Assembly: GCA_052118425.1 (NCBI GenBank)
Contig: JBQKHF010000004.1
Length of the DNA stretch: 64,000 bases
Strand: one strand, 5' to 3'
Source: Roseburia_C sp900315735
GTDB taxonomy: Bacteria; Bacillota; Clostridia; Lachnospirales; Lachnospiraceae
Below, piece after piece: positions 1-8,182 of this stretch. A program made the translations under genes and the position numbers. Within the stretch, counting starts at the first letter, position 1. Every line of letters starts with the position of its first letter. The notes under the pieces were generated by a model. It worked only from the letters and a program-made list of their open reading frames with translations. It was not told where the DNA came from and searched no databases.

Positions 1-1824
1 GTAGAGAATCTGGTAAAAGGTGATCTGGTACTGGTGCGTCCCGGTGAGACTGTTCCGGTGGACGGAGTCATCGAAGAGGGACAGTCAAGTCTTGATGAAT
101 CGGCAATTACCGGCGAGAGTATCCCGGTATATAAGGAAGTGGGAGATACTGCAATTTCCGCAACCATTAACCAGAATGGTTTCTTAAAAATCCGTGCATC
201 CAAAGTCGGAGAGGATACCACCATCAGCCAGATTATTCATCTGGTGGAGGAAGCCAGCTCCAGTAAAGCATCGATTGCCAAACTGGCAGATAAAATTGCG
301 GGCGTATTTGTGCCGGTGGTTATTACCATTACTCTGATTGCCGCAATCATCTGGCTTATCAGTGGAGCAACCTTTGAATTTGCACTTTCTATTGGAATCG
401 CGGTGCTGGTTATTTCCTGTCCGTGTGCCCTTGGACTTGCGACACCGGTAGCCATTATGGTTGGAACCGGAAAAGGTGCGGAAAACGGAATCCTGATTAA
501 GTCCGGTGAAGCACTGGAAACAGCGCACAGCATCGACACCGTAGTTATGGATAAGACCGGAACCATAACAGAAGGTAAGCCGAGAGTTACGGATGTGAGT
601 GTAGGAAACACAGAATTAGACGAAAAGGACTTTGTGGCAATTGCAGCAGGTGTTGAGCAGGGAAGTGAGCATCCGCTGGCACAGGCAATTTTGCAGTATG
701 CAAAGGAGCAGGAGGTTACGCCGCTTTCCATGAAGAATTTTAAGACGATTCTTGGAAGAGGAATTGAAGCAGAAGATGAAAAAGCATCCTATTATGCAGG
801 AAACGAAGCCTTTATGAAAGAAAAGGGCGTAGCCTTGGATGCCCTTGGAGACACCTTAGACAAGCTGGCAGAAGAAGGAAAGACTCCATTAATCTTTGCG
901 AAAAATAGCAGTCTGCTTGGCATCATTGCAGTAGCAGATGTGGAAAAGGAAACCAGCCGCTATGCCATCGAAGCATTCCGCAAGATGCATATTGATGTAG
1001 TAATGCTGACCGGAGACCACAAGCGTACCGCCGAAGCCATTCGTAAGAAGCTTGGAATCCCGAAAGTAATTGCAGAAGTATTGCCGGAGGATAAGGAACG
1101 GCATATTGCCAAACTGCAGCAGCAGGGACACAAGGTTGCCATGATTGGTGATGGAATCAATGATGCACCGGCACTGGCAAGAGCAGATGTGGGAATTGCC
1201 ATCGGAGCAGGAACAGATGTGGCAATCGAAAGTGCAGATGCGGTACTGATGCGGAATGATCTGATGGATGCCGTAACAGCCATCCGTTTGAGCAAAGCGG
1301 TTATCCGCAATATCAAAGAGAACCTGTTCTGGGCATTCTTCTATAACAGTATTGGAATCCCGCTGGCAGCAGGTGTTTTATATCCGGCATTTCATATTAA
1401 ATTAAATCCGATGTTCGGTGCAGCAGCTATGAGCTTAAGCAGCGTCTGCGTCGTATGTAATGCTCTCCGGTTAAAGTTCTTTAAACCGCAGCGTCTGGAG
1501 CAGACAGCGGAAAAAACGGCAGAACAGACGGTAGAGAAAGCAACTGAAAGTCAGGTAGAACAGACAACAGAAAAAGTAACAGATAATAAGGAAAATCAGA
1601 AGGAGGATAATAAAATGAAAGCAACACTTAAAATCGAAGGAATGATGTGTGAACATTGCAAGAAGCATGTGGAAGATGCATTAAATGCCATGGAAGGAGT
1701 ACAGGCAACGGTAAATCTTGAAGCAAAGAGTGCAGAAGTGACTATGGAAAAAGAAATTTCAGAAGCTGAATTTGCAGAAGTCATTGAAAAAGCAGGATAT
1801 CAGCTTACTGGTGTTGAAAAATAA
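1..1824 (+). CDS. copA: Copper-exporting P-type ATPase with fused C-terminal HMA domain, 5' truncated by the window edge
   Basis: The reading frame is open from base 1, so the N-terminus (first membrane helices and any N-terminal metal-binding domain) lies outside; 607 residues are visible. Numbering from base 1, the actuator TGES motif is near residue 40, the metal-site CPC near 140, the phosphorylated Asp in DKTGT near 184, the nucleotide-binding HP pair in SEHP near 222, and the hinge GDGIND near 383. The last helices carry YN and MxxSS features typical of Cu(I) ATPases, so the substrate is probably Cu+ exported from the cytoplasm. After the last helix comes a Glu/Thr/Lys-rich linker (about 500-538) and then a heavy-metal-associated domain with the metal-binding pair C550/C553. 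A C-terminal HMA is unusual, because these domains normally precede the membrane part; it looks like a copA-copZ fusion. Confidence 0.93.
   Translation, partial: VENLVKGDLVLVRPGETVPVDGVIEEGQSSLDESAITGESIPVYKEVGDTAISATINQNGFLKIRASKVGEDTTISQIIHLVEEASSSKASIAKLADKIAGVFVPVVITITLIAAIIWLISGATFEFALSIGIAVLVISCPCALGLATPVAIMVGTGKGAENGILIKSGEALETAHSIDTVVMDKTGTITEGKPRVTDVSVGNTELDEKDFVAIAAGVEQGSEHPLAQAILQYAKEQEVTPLSMKNFKTILGRGIEAEDEKASYYAGNEAFMKEKGVALDALGDTLDKLAEEGKTPLIFAKNSSLLGIIAVADVEKETSRYAIEAFRKMHIDVVMLTGDHKRTAEAIRKKLGIPKVIAEVLPEDKERHIAKLQQQGHKVAMIGDGINDAPALARADVGIAIGAGTDVAIESADAVLMRNDLMDAVTAIRLSKAVIRNIKENLFWAFFYNSIGIPLAAGVLYPAFHIKLNPMFGAAAMSLSSVCVVCNALRLKFFKPQRLEQTAEKTAEQTVEKATESQVEQTTEKVTDNKENQKEDNKMKATLKIEGMMCEHCKKHVEDALNAMEGVQATVNLEAKSAEVTMEKEISEAEFAEVIEKAGYQLTGVEK
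1601..1606 (+). promoter_or_regulatory. Internal consensus ribosome binding site inside copA
   Basis: AGGAGG lies 8 nt before an in-frame ATG at 1615, at the exact start of the HMA domain. The spacing is ideal for Firmicute initiation. The site sits within the low-complexity linker of copA, which suggests either a former intergenic junction or a working internal start. Confidence 0.7.
1615..1824 (+). CDS. copZ: Possible internally initiated CopZ-like copper chaperone, in frame within copA
   Basis: This in-frame nested product of 69 residues would begin at ATG 1615 and end with copA. It is a complete heavy-metal-associated (ferredoxin-like beta-alpha-beta-beta-alpha-beta) domain with metal ligands CEHC near residues 12-15, the size of a free CopZ chaperone. 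The separate start is supported by AGGAGG 8 nt upstream. If both starts are used, the locus makes the full ATPase and a soluble Cu+ chaperone from one gene. E. coli copA also makes a short chaperone form, but by programmed frameshifting near the 5' end. The alternative is that the site is a relic of two fused genes and only the long protein is made. Confidence 0.55.
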   Translation: MKATLKIEGMMCEHCKKHVEDALNAMEGVQATVNLEAKSAEVTMEKEISEAEFAEVIEKAGYQLTGVEK

Positions 1825-1881
1825 CAAAACAACACCATAAAAATTAAAAAAAATTATGAAAAATGCAAGAAAAAAATTCCC

Positions 1882-1906
1882 TTATGCTATAAAGTTATGC
1901 TATAAT
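1882..1906 (+). promoter_or_regulatory. Candidate extended -10 promoter with a 13-bp-period direct repeat
   Basis: TTATGCTATAA occurs twice in tandem (1882-1892 and 1895-1905). The second copy forms a TG-n-TATAAT extended -10 element at 1901-1906. No good -35 box is seen, which is tolerable for extended -10 promoters. It lies ahead of the hairpin at 1951-1987 and the amylase gene. Confidence 0.5.
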
Positions 1907-1950
1907 AAGCGTAATTGAAACAACATGAGCGAAGGCAGAGGGAAGAAGTT

Positions 1951-1987
1951 AAGAGGACGGTTCCCGCAGACGGAACCGTCCTCTTTT
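1951..1987 (+). terminator. Strong hairpin with a short T-tract, in the amylase leader
   Basis: A perfect 14-bp stem (1951-1964 with 1972-1985) and a 7-nt loop run into TTTT. It could terminate copA transcription. Because it lies downstream of the candidate promoter at 1882-1906, it could also attenuate the amylase transcript. Confidence 0.75.
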
Positions 1988-2043
1988 ACGCGAGTAGCGG
2001 GAAAACCACAGCGCATGAGGGACAGACAGGAGGAACAGTTTTT

Positions 2044-3351
2044 ATGTGGTCATATGACAGTGTATTTTATCAGATTTCAACCTTGGGATTTTGCAGAGCA
2101 CCGACAGAAAATGATGGTGTTCTGGCTCATCGGATAAAGAAGGTGGAAGATTGGATTCCGCATATGGTAAAGCTAGGGGTAGATGCAATTTATTTCTGCC
2201 CGATTTTTGAATCAGACCGTCATGGTTATGATACCAGAGATTATACCAAACTGGATGTAAGGCTTGGAACCAACGAAGATTTTAAAGAAGTATGTGAGAA
2301 ATTGCATGAGAACAATATCAAAGTAGTAGTGGACGGAGTGTTTAACCATGTGGGAAGAGGCTTCTTTGCATTTCAGGATTTGCTGAAGAACAGAGAGAAT
2401 TCTCCATATAAAGACTGGTTTGTAAATGTCAATTTCGGCTGGAACAATAATTATAATGACGGACTTTGCTATGAAGGCTGGGAAGGCCATAATGAGCTGG
2501 TAAAGCTGAATTTAAGAAATGAAGCGGTTATTGAACATATCTTTTCCGCAGTAGAAGGATGGATTAAAGAATTTGATATTGATGGACTGCGTCTGGATGT
2601 TGCATACAGTCTGGACATGGATTTTGTAAGAAGATTACGTCAGTTTGTAGATTCGAAAAAAGACGATTTCTATCTTCTGGGAGAGATGATTCATGGTGAT
2701 TATAACCGTCTTTTGGATGAACAGAATATGTTGCACAGTGTAACAAACTATCAGGCATATAAGGGAATGTGGTCCAGCTTTAACGACCGTAATCTCTTTG
2801 AAATCAATTATACCTTGGAGCAGCATTTCTGCGGAATGTATCAGGGCAAGCATCTTTTGAATTTCTTAGATAACCATGATGTGAACCGTCTGGCAAGCAC
2901 ATTAAAGGAAAAAGAGCATCTTCCGTTAGTATATGCGATGCTGTTTGCAATTCCTGGTATTCCATGTGTCTACTATGGTGGCGAATGGGCAGCAGAAGGA
3001 AAGAAAGAAAATGGTGGAGATGATGCACTCCGCCCATCCTTTGAAGCACCGGAGTGGAATGAACTGACTGATTATATTTCCGGACTGGCGAAGGTTCATA
3101 AAGAGGAAAAGGCACTGTGCTATGGTAATTATCGTAAAGTATTCTTAACGAACCGTCAGATTGTATTTGAAAGAAGCTTTGAAGGTGAGCGGATTCTTGT
3201 AGCAATCAATCTGGAAGAGAATCCATTCCATGCATCCTTTGATGCAGGAGCAGCCGGAGCAGTTGACCTGCTGACCGGAGAAAAAGCAGCACTTCAGGGT
3301 GGCATCGATATGCCGGCATTTTCAGCAGCTTACTTAAAGATAACCGAATAA
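2044..3351 (+). CDS. GH13 alpha-amylase family glycosidase, intracellular
   Basis: This 435-aa protein is a compact GH13 (beta/alpha)8 enzyme for alpha-glucan or maltooligosaccharide breakdown. The four family regions are visible: region I around 97-102 (DGVFNH), region II around 181-186 with nucleophile D185, region III with acid/base E214 (GEM), and region IV with D279 in DNHD. There is no signal peptide, so it acts in the cytoplasm. The start at 2044 is chosen because AGGAGG lies about 9 nt upstream; a longer open frame reaches back into the leader hairpin and is not believable as coding. It is shorter than secreted amylases and has no carbohydrate-binding module. Exact specificity (amylase, cyclomaltodextrinase, oligoglucosidase) cannot be read from the sequence. 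Confidence 0.88.
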   Translation: MWSYDSVFYQISTLGFCRAPTENDGVLAHRIKKVEDWIPHMVKLGVDAIYFCPIFESDRHGYDTRDYTKLDVRLGTNEDFKEVCEKLHENNIKVVVDGVFNHVGRGFFAFQDLLKNRENSPYKDWFVNVNFGWNNNYNDGLCYEGWEGHNELVKLNLRNEAVIEHIFSAVEGWIKEFDIDGLRLDVAYSLDMDFVRRLRQFVDSKKDDFYLLGEMIHGDYNRLLDEQNMLHSVTNYQAYKGMWSSFNDRNLFEINYTLEQHFCGMYQGKHLLNFLDNHDVNRLASTLKEKEHLPLVYAMLFAIPGIPCVYYGGEWAAEGKKENGGDDALRPSFEAPEWNELTDYISGLAKVHKEEKALCYGNYRKVFLTNRQIVFERSFEGERILVAINLEENPFHASFDAGAAGAVDLLTGEKAALQGGIDMPAFSAAYLKITE

Positions 3352-3402
3352 AAGGATAAAACGTAAGAAAAGAGATAAGAACTATAAGGAGGAAGAGAAG
3401 TA

Positions 3403-4734
3403 ATGGCAGAGAAACGTAAATCTTCAGAAAAAAGTGATGTAGGAAAGAAACTGGTACTTGGATTAATCGCAGTAATTTCACTCCCGATTCTTTTGGTTGG
3501 ACTTGCCGGAGTTATCATTATGCATCTGGTACAGAATACAGCTTTAAATGCAGGTGTGGGAACAATTATTTTAATCGTAGTTTTAGCAGTATTTGTAGCA
3601 GGCTCCCTGTGGCTTGCAGTAGCAATCGCAGGAAAAATGAAAGCTGTAATCGGCAGCATGGATAAGATTGCAGACGGAAGCCTTCAGTTAGAAGAGCCAA
3701 AACATAATAATAAAAATGATGAAATCAGTAAATTATTAGGTTCTGCCAATGATATGGTAAGAAGCTTTGCACAGATTGTAACCGGAATCCGCAGAGCCAG
3801 CAGTGAACTGAGTGAATTGTCTACAACATTCAGCCAGTCCTTTGATACCATGAATGAAGCGTTAGAGCAGGTAAGCGGAGAAGTTGCTTCTATTACAGAC
3901 AATACCGTGTCACAGGCAGAGAAAACACAGCATGTACAGCAGAAGGTGGCAGAAATCGGTAATGCCATTGAAGTAATTGCCAGCAATATTACACTTCTTT
4001 CAGACAGTGCATTAAAAATGAAGGACTGCAACGAGTCAGCAGAAGTGATTATGCAGCAGTTAGTAGAAATCAGTAAACAGAACAGAAAGTCTATTGATGA
4101 AGTGCAGAGCCAGACAGACAGAACCAATCAGTCAGCATTACAGATTCGTACTGCAACAGAGATTATTGCAGGAATTGCAAGCCAGACCAACCTGCTTGCA
4201 TTAAATGCAAGTATTGAGGCTGCAAGAGCAGGAGAACAGGGAAAAGGATTTGCCGTAGTTGCAGAAGAAATCCGTACTTTGGCAGACCAGTCCAGAGAGT
4301 CTTCTGAGCAGATTAATAAAATCGTCAACGAGCTGATTGACAATTCCAATGTCAGTGTAGAGATTACCGGAAAAGTATCCGAAGCATTTGAACAGCAGAA
4401 TGAGAAGATCCGTGAGACAGAGACCATCTTTACTGCATTGAATCAGGAAATCGAAAGTGTCAGCACTTCTATCCAGGGAATCAATTCAGAAGTCAGCGGC
4501 TTGAATGAGCATAAGAGTGCCATTGAAGAGAAAATGGATTCTCTTGCGACAGCAGCAGAAGCAAATACAACAAGTGCAAGGGAAACATCTGAGACAATGA
4601 ATGAATTTGAAGCATTGGTTGGCGAGTGTAGAAATGCAACCGGTAAGATTACTTCCGTGGCAACAGAATTAGATGATAATATTCGCAAATTCAACGTTTC
4701 TTCCATGAAAGAGGAAGTACAGAACATGCTGTAA
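3403..4734 (+). CDS. Methyl-accepting chemotaxis protein lacking an extracellular sensor
   Basis: In this 443-aa protein two hydrophobic segments near residues 18-42 and 48-73 form a tight membrane hairpin with almost no extracellular part, followed by a HAMP-like stretch and a long coiled coil. The highly conserved signalling tip, with the run QTNLLALNASIEAARAGE, is near residues 258-276, where CheA and CheW dock. It therefore reports to the chemotaxis pathway but must sense a membrane or cytoplasmic cue, or a partner protein. The start at 3403 follows AAGGAGG. It lies 51 nt after the amylase with no terminator between, so the two may be cotranscribed. The window also encodes a type IV pilus, but no direct link is visible. 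Confidence 0.92.
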   Translation: MAEKRKSSEKSDVGKKLVLGLIAVISLPILLVGLAGVIIMHLVQNTALNAGVGTIILIVVLAVFVAGSLWLAVAIAGKMKAVIGSMDKIADGSLQLEEPKHNNKNDEISKLLGSANDMVRSFAQIVTGIRRASSELSELSTTFSQSFDTMNEALEQVSGEVASITDNTVSQAEKTQHVQQKVAEIGNAIEVIASNITLLSDSALKMKDCNESAEVIMQQLVEISKQNRKSIDEVQSQTDRTNQSALQIRTATEIIAGIASQTNLLALNASIEAARAGEQGKGFAVVAEEIRTLADQSRESSEQINKIVNELIDNSNVSVEITGKVSEAFEQQNEKIRETETIFTALNQEIESVSTSIQGINSEVSGLNEHKSAIEEKMDSLATAAEANTTSARETSETMNEFEALVGECRNATGKITSVATELDDNIRKFNVSSMKEEVQNML

Positions 4735-4757
4735 GGCATACATACAATTGCAAAAAG

Positions 4758-4804
4758 AAGGGTATTCCACAGGCCGAAGGAGTGCGTATGGAATACCCTT
4801 TTGC
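4758..4804 (+). terminator. Intrinsic terminator after the chemoreceptor gene
   Basis: A perfect 12-bp stem (4758-4769 with 4789-4800) is followed by a short T-rich run. It overlaps the leader of the next gene. Confidence 0.75.
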
Positions 4805-4819
4805 TTTAAGGAGATTAAG

Positions 4820-5563
4820 ATGAAAACAGAGATTTATACGATACCGATACAGGACGCATTTGCAGAGGAATGCGAATGCCCGGTCTGCAGAATGTATCAG
4901 AAATTAGAGGAAAATGCCATTAATTATACCATTGGACCGGGTGCAAGTTACATGGAGGGAGACATCCGGGAGCAGAGTGACGAACAGGGCTTCTGTCAGA
5001 AGCATTTGGAAATGTTATATGAATATCCGAATAAATTAGGGTTTGCCATGATGTTAAAGACCCACATGGATAAGACTGCAAAGGAATTAAAAAAAGCAAT
5101 GAAAGCACCACTGCCGCAGTCAGCCGGACTTTTCAAGAAAAAGAGCCAGACAGTCCATCCGGTGATTACCTTTGTGGAAGAAAAAGAGAAAAAGTGCTTT
5201 GTATGTGATTATATCAATCACAGCTTTACAAATTACATCAATACCATTTACTATTTATATGAAAAAGAAGAAGACTTCCGCAGACAGTTTGCAGCATCTA
5301 AGGGCTTCTGCGTGAACCACTATAAAGTTCTATTTTCCGGAGCACCGGAATATATGGGTAAGAAATATTTAAACGAATTTCTGACGACTTTAAATGAGAC
5401 TTTTATCAACGGATACGAACGGGTGCGGGATGATTTGGAATGGTTCATCTGCAAAAATGATTACCGCTATAAAGAGCAGCCGTGGAAGAATGCCAGGGAT
5501 GCATTGCAGAGAGGGCTGGTAAAAGTAGGAAGTATCATGGAGGCAGAAGAAAAGAAGGAATAG
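4820..5563 (+). CDS. DUF6062 family protein
   Basis: This 247-aa protein begins at an ATG preceded by TAAGGAG. It contains two copies of a Cys/His pattern: CPVC near residue 16 followed by GFCxxH near 59, and CFVC near 130 followed by GFCxxH near 167. This suggests two similar zinc-binding halves, as in DUF6062 proteins of Clostridia. No signal peptide or membrane helix is present. Function is unknown. The open frame extends back to 4748, but that part overlaps the upstream terminator and is unlikely to be translated. Confidence 0.8.
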   Translation: MKTEIYTIPIQDAFAEECECPVCRMYQKLEENAINYTIGPGASYMEGDIREQSDEQGFCQKHLEMLYEYPNKLGFAMMLKTHMDKTAKELKKAMKAPLPQSAGLFKKKSQTVHPVITFVEEKEKKCFVCDYINHSFTNYINTIYYLYEKEEDFRRQFAASKGFCVNHYKVLFSGAPEYMGKKYLNEFLTTLNETFINGYERVRDDLEWFICKNDYRYKEQPWKNARDALQRGLVKVGSIMEAEEKKE

Positions 5564-5641
5564 GTAGAAGTAATAAAAGAAAAGGGGATAGAAGAAGACG
5601 TAAGAGCAACAGGTAAATAAAAACAGGAAAGTGAGGAATTT

Positions 5642-7237
5642 ATGACAAGTTATATTTTACTGGTAGCAGCAGTGATTCTATTGTGCCTGTCATTGAATAA
5701 AATGTCCAATAAACTGGGGATTCCAATGTTGTTGGCATATATTCTTCTTGGCATGATGTTTGGAACCGATGGAATTTTAAAGATTCCGTTTGATAATTTT
5801 ACGATTGCCGAACAGATTTGTACGGTGTCTTTAATCTTTATCATGTTCTATGGTGGATTTGGAACCAACTGGAAACAGGCAAAGCCGGTGGCTGGCAAAG
5901 CAGTATTATTATCAACAGTGGGAGTTATACTGACCGCAGTAACAACCGGAGCATTCTGCCATTTTATCTTGAAAATGGATTTCTGGGAAAGCATGCTGAT
6001 TGGTTCTGTAATCAGTTCAACGGATGCCGCATCCGTATTCTCAATTCTTCGTTCCAAACGGCTGAATCTTAAGAACAATACCGCCTCCATGTTAGAAGTG
6101 GAAAGTGGCAGCAATGACCCATGTTCTTATATGCTGACGGTAATTATATTAACTATAATGAGTGGAGAACTGAGTGGTTCTTCACTGGTTGTCATGATAT
6201 TCTCACAGATTATTTTTGGCATATTAGTAGGTGTAGTCGTAGCTCTTGCAGCAGCGTTCATCTTAAAAAAAGTGAATTTTGCAACGGATGGATTTGACAC
6301 GATATTTGTATTCAGCATGGCGCTGGTGTCCTATGCCGGAGCATCCATGATAAATGGAAATGGTTATCTGGCGGCATACATTGCCGGAATTATCCTTGGA
6401 AACAGTCCCCTTCATCATAAAAAATCACTGGTGCATTTCTTTGATGGAATCACCGGACTGATGCAGATGCTGATTTTCTTCCTGCTTGGTCTGCTGGCAT
6501 ATCCATCCCAGCTGCCAAAGATACTGCCAATTGCACTGGCTATTGCCGTATTTTTAACCTTTGTGGCAAGACCGATTTCTGTATTTGCCATACTGACACC
6601 ATTCCGCTGCCCGGTAAAACAGCAGCTTCTGGTGTCCTGGGCGGGACTTCGTGGAGCAGCGTCCATTGTATTTGCCATAATGGCAACGGTAAGCCCGGCA
6701 TATACGAAAAATGATTTGTTCCACATAGTTATTTTTATCGTCCTGTTCTCCATCAGTATTCAGGGTACACTGCTTGGTTTTGTGGCAAAGAAGCTTGATA
6801 TGATAGACGAAAACGGTAACGTTATGAAGACTTTCAGTGACTATTCCGATGAAATGCCGGTGGAGTTTGTCAAAATCAGTATCAAAGAAGGGCATCCATG
6901 GGAAAACCGCAGGATAAAAGACCTTACCTCCCTGCCGGATTTATTGCTGGTATTAATTTTGCGAGGAGAAGAACGCATTATTCCAAATGGCAATACCGTA
7001 GTGCTTGCGGGAGATAAGATTGTCTTAAGCGCTTTATCCCCGGAAGAAAATCTCGGCATCTGTCTGACAGAAATTCCAATCGAAAAAGACAGCAAGTGGA
7101 TTGGAAAGCCATTATCCAAAATAAAACTGGGTGAAGAGAAGCTGGTTCTGGTTCTGAAACGGAATGAGAAGGTTGTGATACCCAATGGAAATACCGTGAT
7201 TCGTGAAAATGATGTGTTGGTAATCAGCCAGTTATAA
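5642..7237 (+). CDS. CPA1-family K+ or Na+/H+ antiporter with two C-terminal RCK_C domains
   Basis: This 531-aa protein has about twelve membrane helices (residues 1-390) of the cation:proton antiporter fold. The conserved STDAASVFSILRSK and LEVESGSNDP segments (about 120-162) contain the Asp residues of the ion site. The cytoplasmic tail contains two TrkA-C/RCK_C-type modules (about 405-465 and 470-530), each ending in a similar IPNGNTV...D element. This is the NhaP2/CvrA-like layout, suggesting K+ or Na+ export regulated by a cytosolic ligand such as a nucleotide. It is preceded by a GTGAGGA-type ribosome site. Ion specificity is not decidable from the sequence. Confidence 0.9.
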   Translation: MTSYILLVAAVILLCLSLNKMSNKLGIPMLLAYILLGMMFGTDGILKIPFDNFTIAEQICTVSLIFIMFYGGFGTNWKQAKPVAGKAVLLSTVGVILTAVTTGAFCHFILKMDFWESMLIGSVISSTDAASVFSILRSKRLNLKNNTASMLEVESGSNDPCSYMLTVIILTIMSGELSGSSLVVMIFSQIIFGILVGVVVALAAAFILKKVNFATDGFDTIFVFSMALVSYAGASMINGNGYLAAYIAGIILGNSPLHHKKSLVHFFDGITGLMQMLIFFLLGLLAYPSQLPKILPIALAIAVFLTFVARPISVFAILTPFRCPVKQQLLVSWAGLRGAASIVFAIMATVSPAYTKNDLFHIVIFIVLFSISIQGTLLGFVAKKLDMIDENGNVMKTFSDYSDEMPVEFVKISIKEGHPWENRRIKDLTSLPDLLLVLILRGEERIIPNGNTVVLAGDKIVLSALSPEENLGICLTEIPIEKDSKWIGKPLSKIKLGEEKLVLVLKRNEKVVIPNGNTVIRENDVLVISQL

Positions 7238-7258
7238 ATATGTTTTCTGATATGAAAC

Positions 7259-7495
7259 AGATAGCTGTACTCTTCATCGAGTGCGGCTGTGACATAAAGC
7301 CTGTAAGGGGCACTAAGAATTTCGGATAAATAAATGGATTTTCCGGCAACCGGCGCAAAGTCACATCCATGTTCCTATGCGCCTTACCGGCACGTCCTTG
7401 TGCCGGCATTGCCAGATACCAGACGAAATTCCAAGTGCCCCTAACAGCCCTTAAAAAACAGCCACACTTCGATGAAGGGCACAGCTATCCTTTTT
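7259..7495 (+). ncRNA. Structured palindromic element, copy 1 (candidate ncRNA or repeat)
   Basis: This fills most of the 367-bp gap between the antiporter and the sigma gene. An imperfect ~30-bp outer stem (about 7259-7290 with 7458-7490) encloses a second stem (7306-7324 with 7424-7442). That stem leads to a GGCAA/TTGCC helix (7345-7349 with 7409-7413) holding two hairpins: 7352-7357/7378-7383 with the loop core GTCACATCCATGTTCC, and 7387-7393/7400-7406. Copy 2 at 10609-10830 (inverted) keeps the loops and core, but its stem bases change in matched pairs. The outer stem of copy 1 is followed by TTTTT, so on this strand it may also end the antiporter transcript. The transcribed strand is not established. 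No family is recognised. Confidence 0.6.
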
Positions 7496-7604
7496 AATTT
7501 ACGCAAAAAAAATTTTAAAATATATGCAACAGAATGAAATTCAGCGACACTATATATATGAGACCGGTCAAAGGAAAGGACTTAGGAAGGCATAGGGTGA
7601 GCAT

Positions 7605-8114
7605 ATGGAACAGGAACTGCAACTGGTGTGCAGGGCACAAAGTGGGGATACCAGTGCATTTGCACAATTATATGAAGGCGTTTATCGGGATTTATACCGA
7701 TTTGCTTTATATGTGCTGAAGCATCCGCAGGATGCACAGGACGTGGTCAGTGATACCGTGATGGATGCATTTGCACAAATCGGGGAGCTTCGAAAAACAG
7801 AAGCGTTCCGGGCGTGGATATTTCGCATTTTAAGTAATAAGTGCAAACGGAAATTAAAAGAATATGCCAACCGGCCGGAAGAACTGACGCCGGAGCTTAT
7901 GGAACATCTGGGAAAATCCGGGATGGATGAACATGCAGCAGTACGGAGTCTGTTCTTTGAGCTTCCTTCCGAAGAAAGAATGATTATCGCCATGCATTTA
8001 TTCTGCGGGTATAGCAGTAAGGAAATCGGAAAACTGCTAGATCTTAATGAAAATACCGTCCGCTCGAAAGAGAGCCGTGGAATAAAGAAAATGGTAGAGA
8101 AATATTGGAAGTAA
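7605..8114 (+). CDS. ECF-type RNA polymerase sigma factor
   Basis: This 169-aa protein has sigma-70 region 2 (about residues 20-90, with the core-binding DAQDVVSDTVMDAF segment) and region 4 (about 115-165, helix-turn-helix YSSKEIGKLLDLNENTVRSK), joined by a short linker with no region 3, as in ECF sigmas. The start is placed at ATG 7605 after AGGGTGAG; an upstream out-of-frame ATG is ignored. The next gene, 68 nt downstream, encodes a protein with a cytoplasmic N-terminus, one membrane helix and a large outer domain, the usual arrangement of a membrane anti-sigma factor. The sigma factor is thus probably held inactive until an envelope signal arrives. Confidence 0.92.
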   Translation: MEQELQLVCRAQSGDTSAFAQLYEGVYRDLYRFALYVLKHPQDAQDVVSDTVMDAFAQIGELRKTEAFRAWIFRILSNKCKRKLKEYANRPEELTPELMEHLGKSGMDEHAAVRSLFFELPSEERMIIAMHLFCGYSSKEIGKLLDLNENTVRSKESRGIKKMVEKYWK

Positions 8115-8182
8115 GAAACGGAAGATATGCAAAAAGAGTCTGGAAAACAACAGGAAAATTCAGATGAGATGGAGGTGCCGGT

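Noticed and set aside
1915..2043. N-terminal extension of the amylase
   Set aside because: It would be translated through the strong hairpin at 1951-1985, has no family similarity, and ATG 2044 has a good ribosome site.
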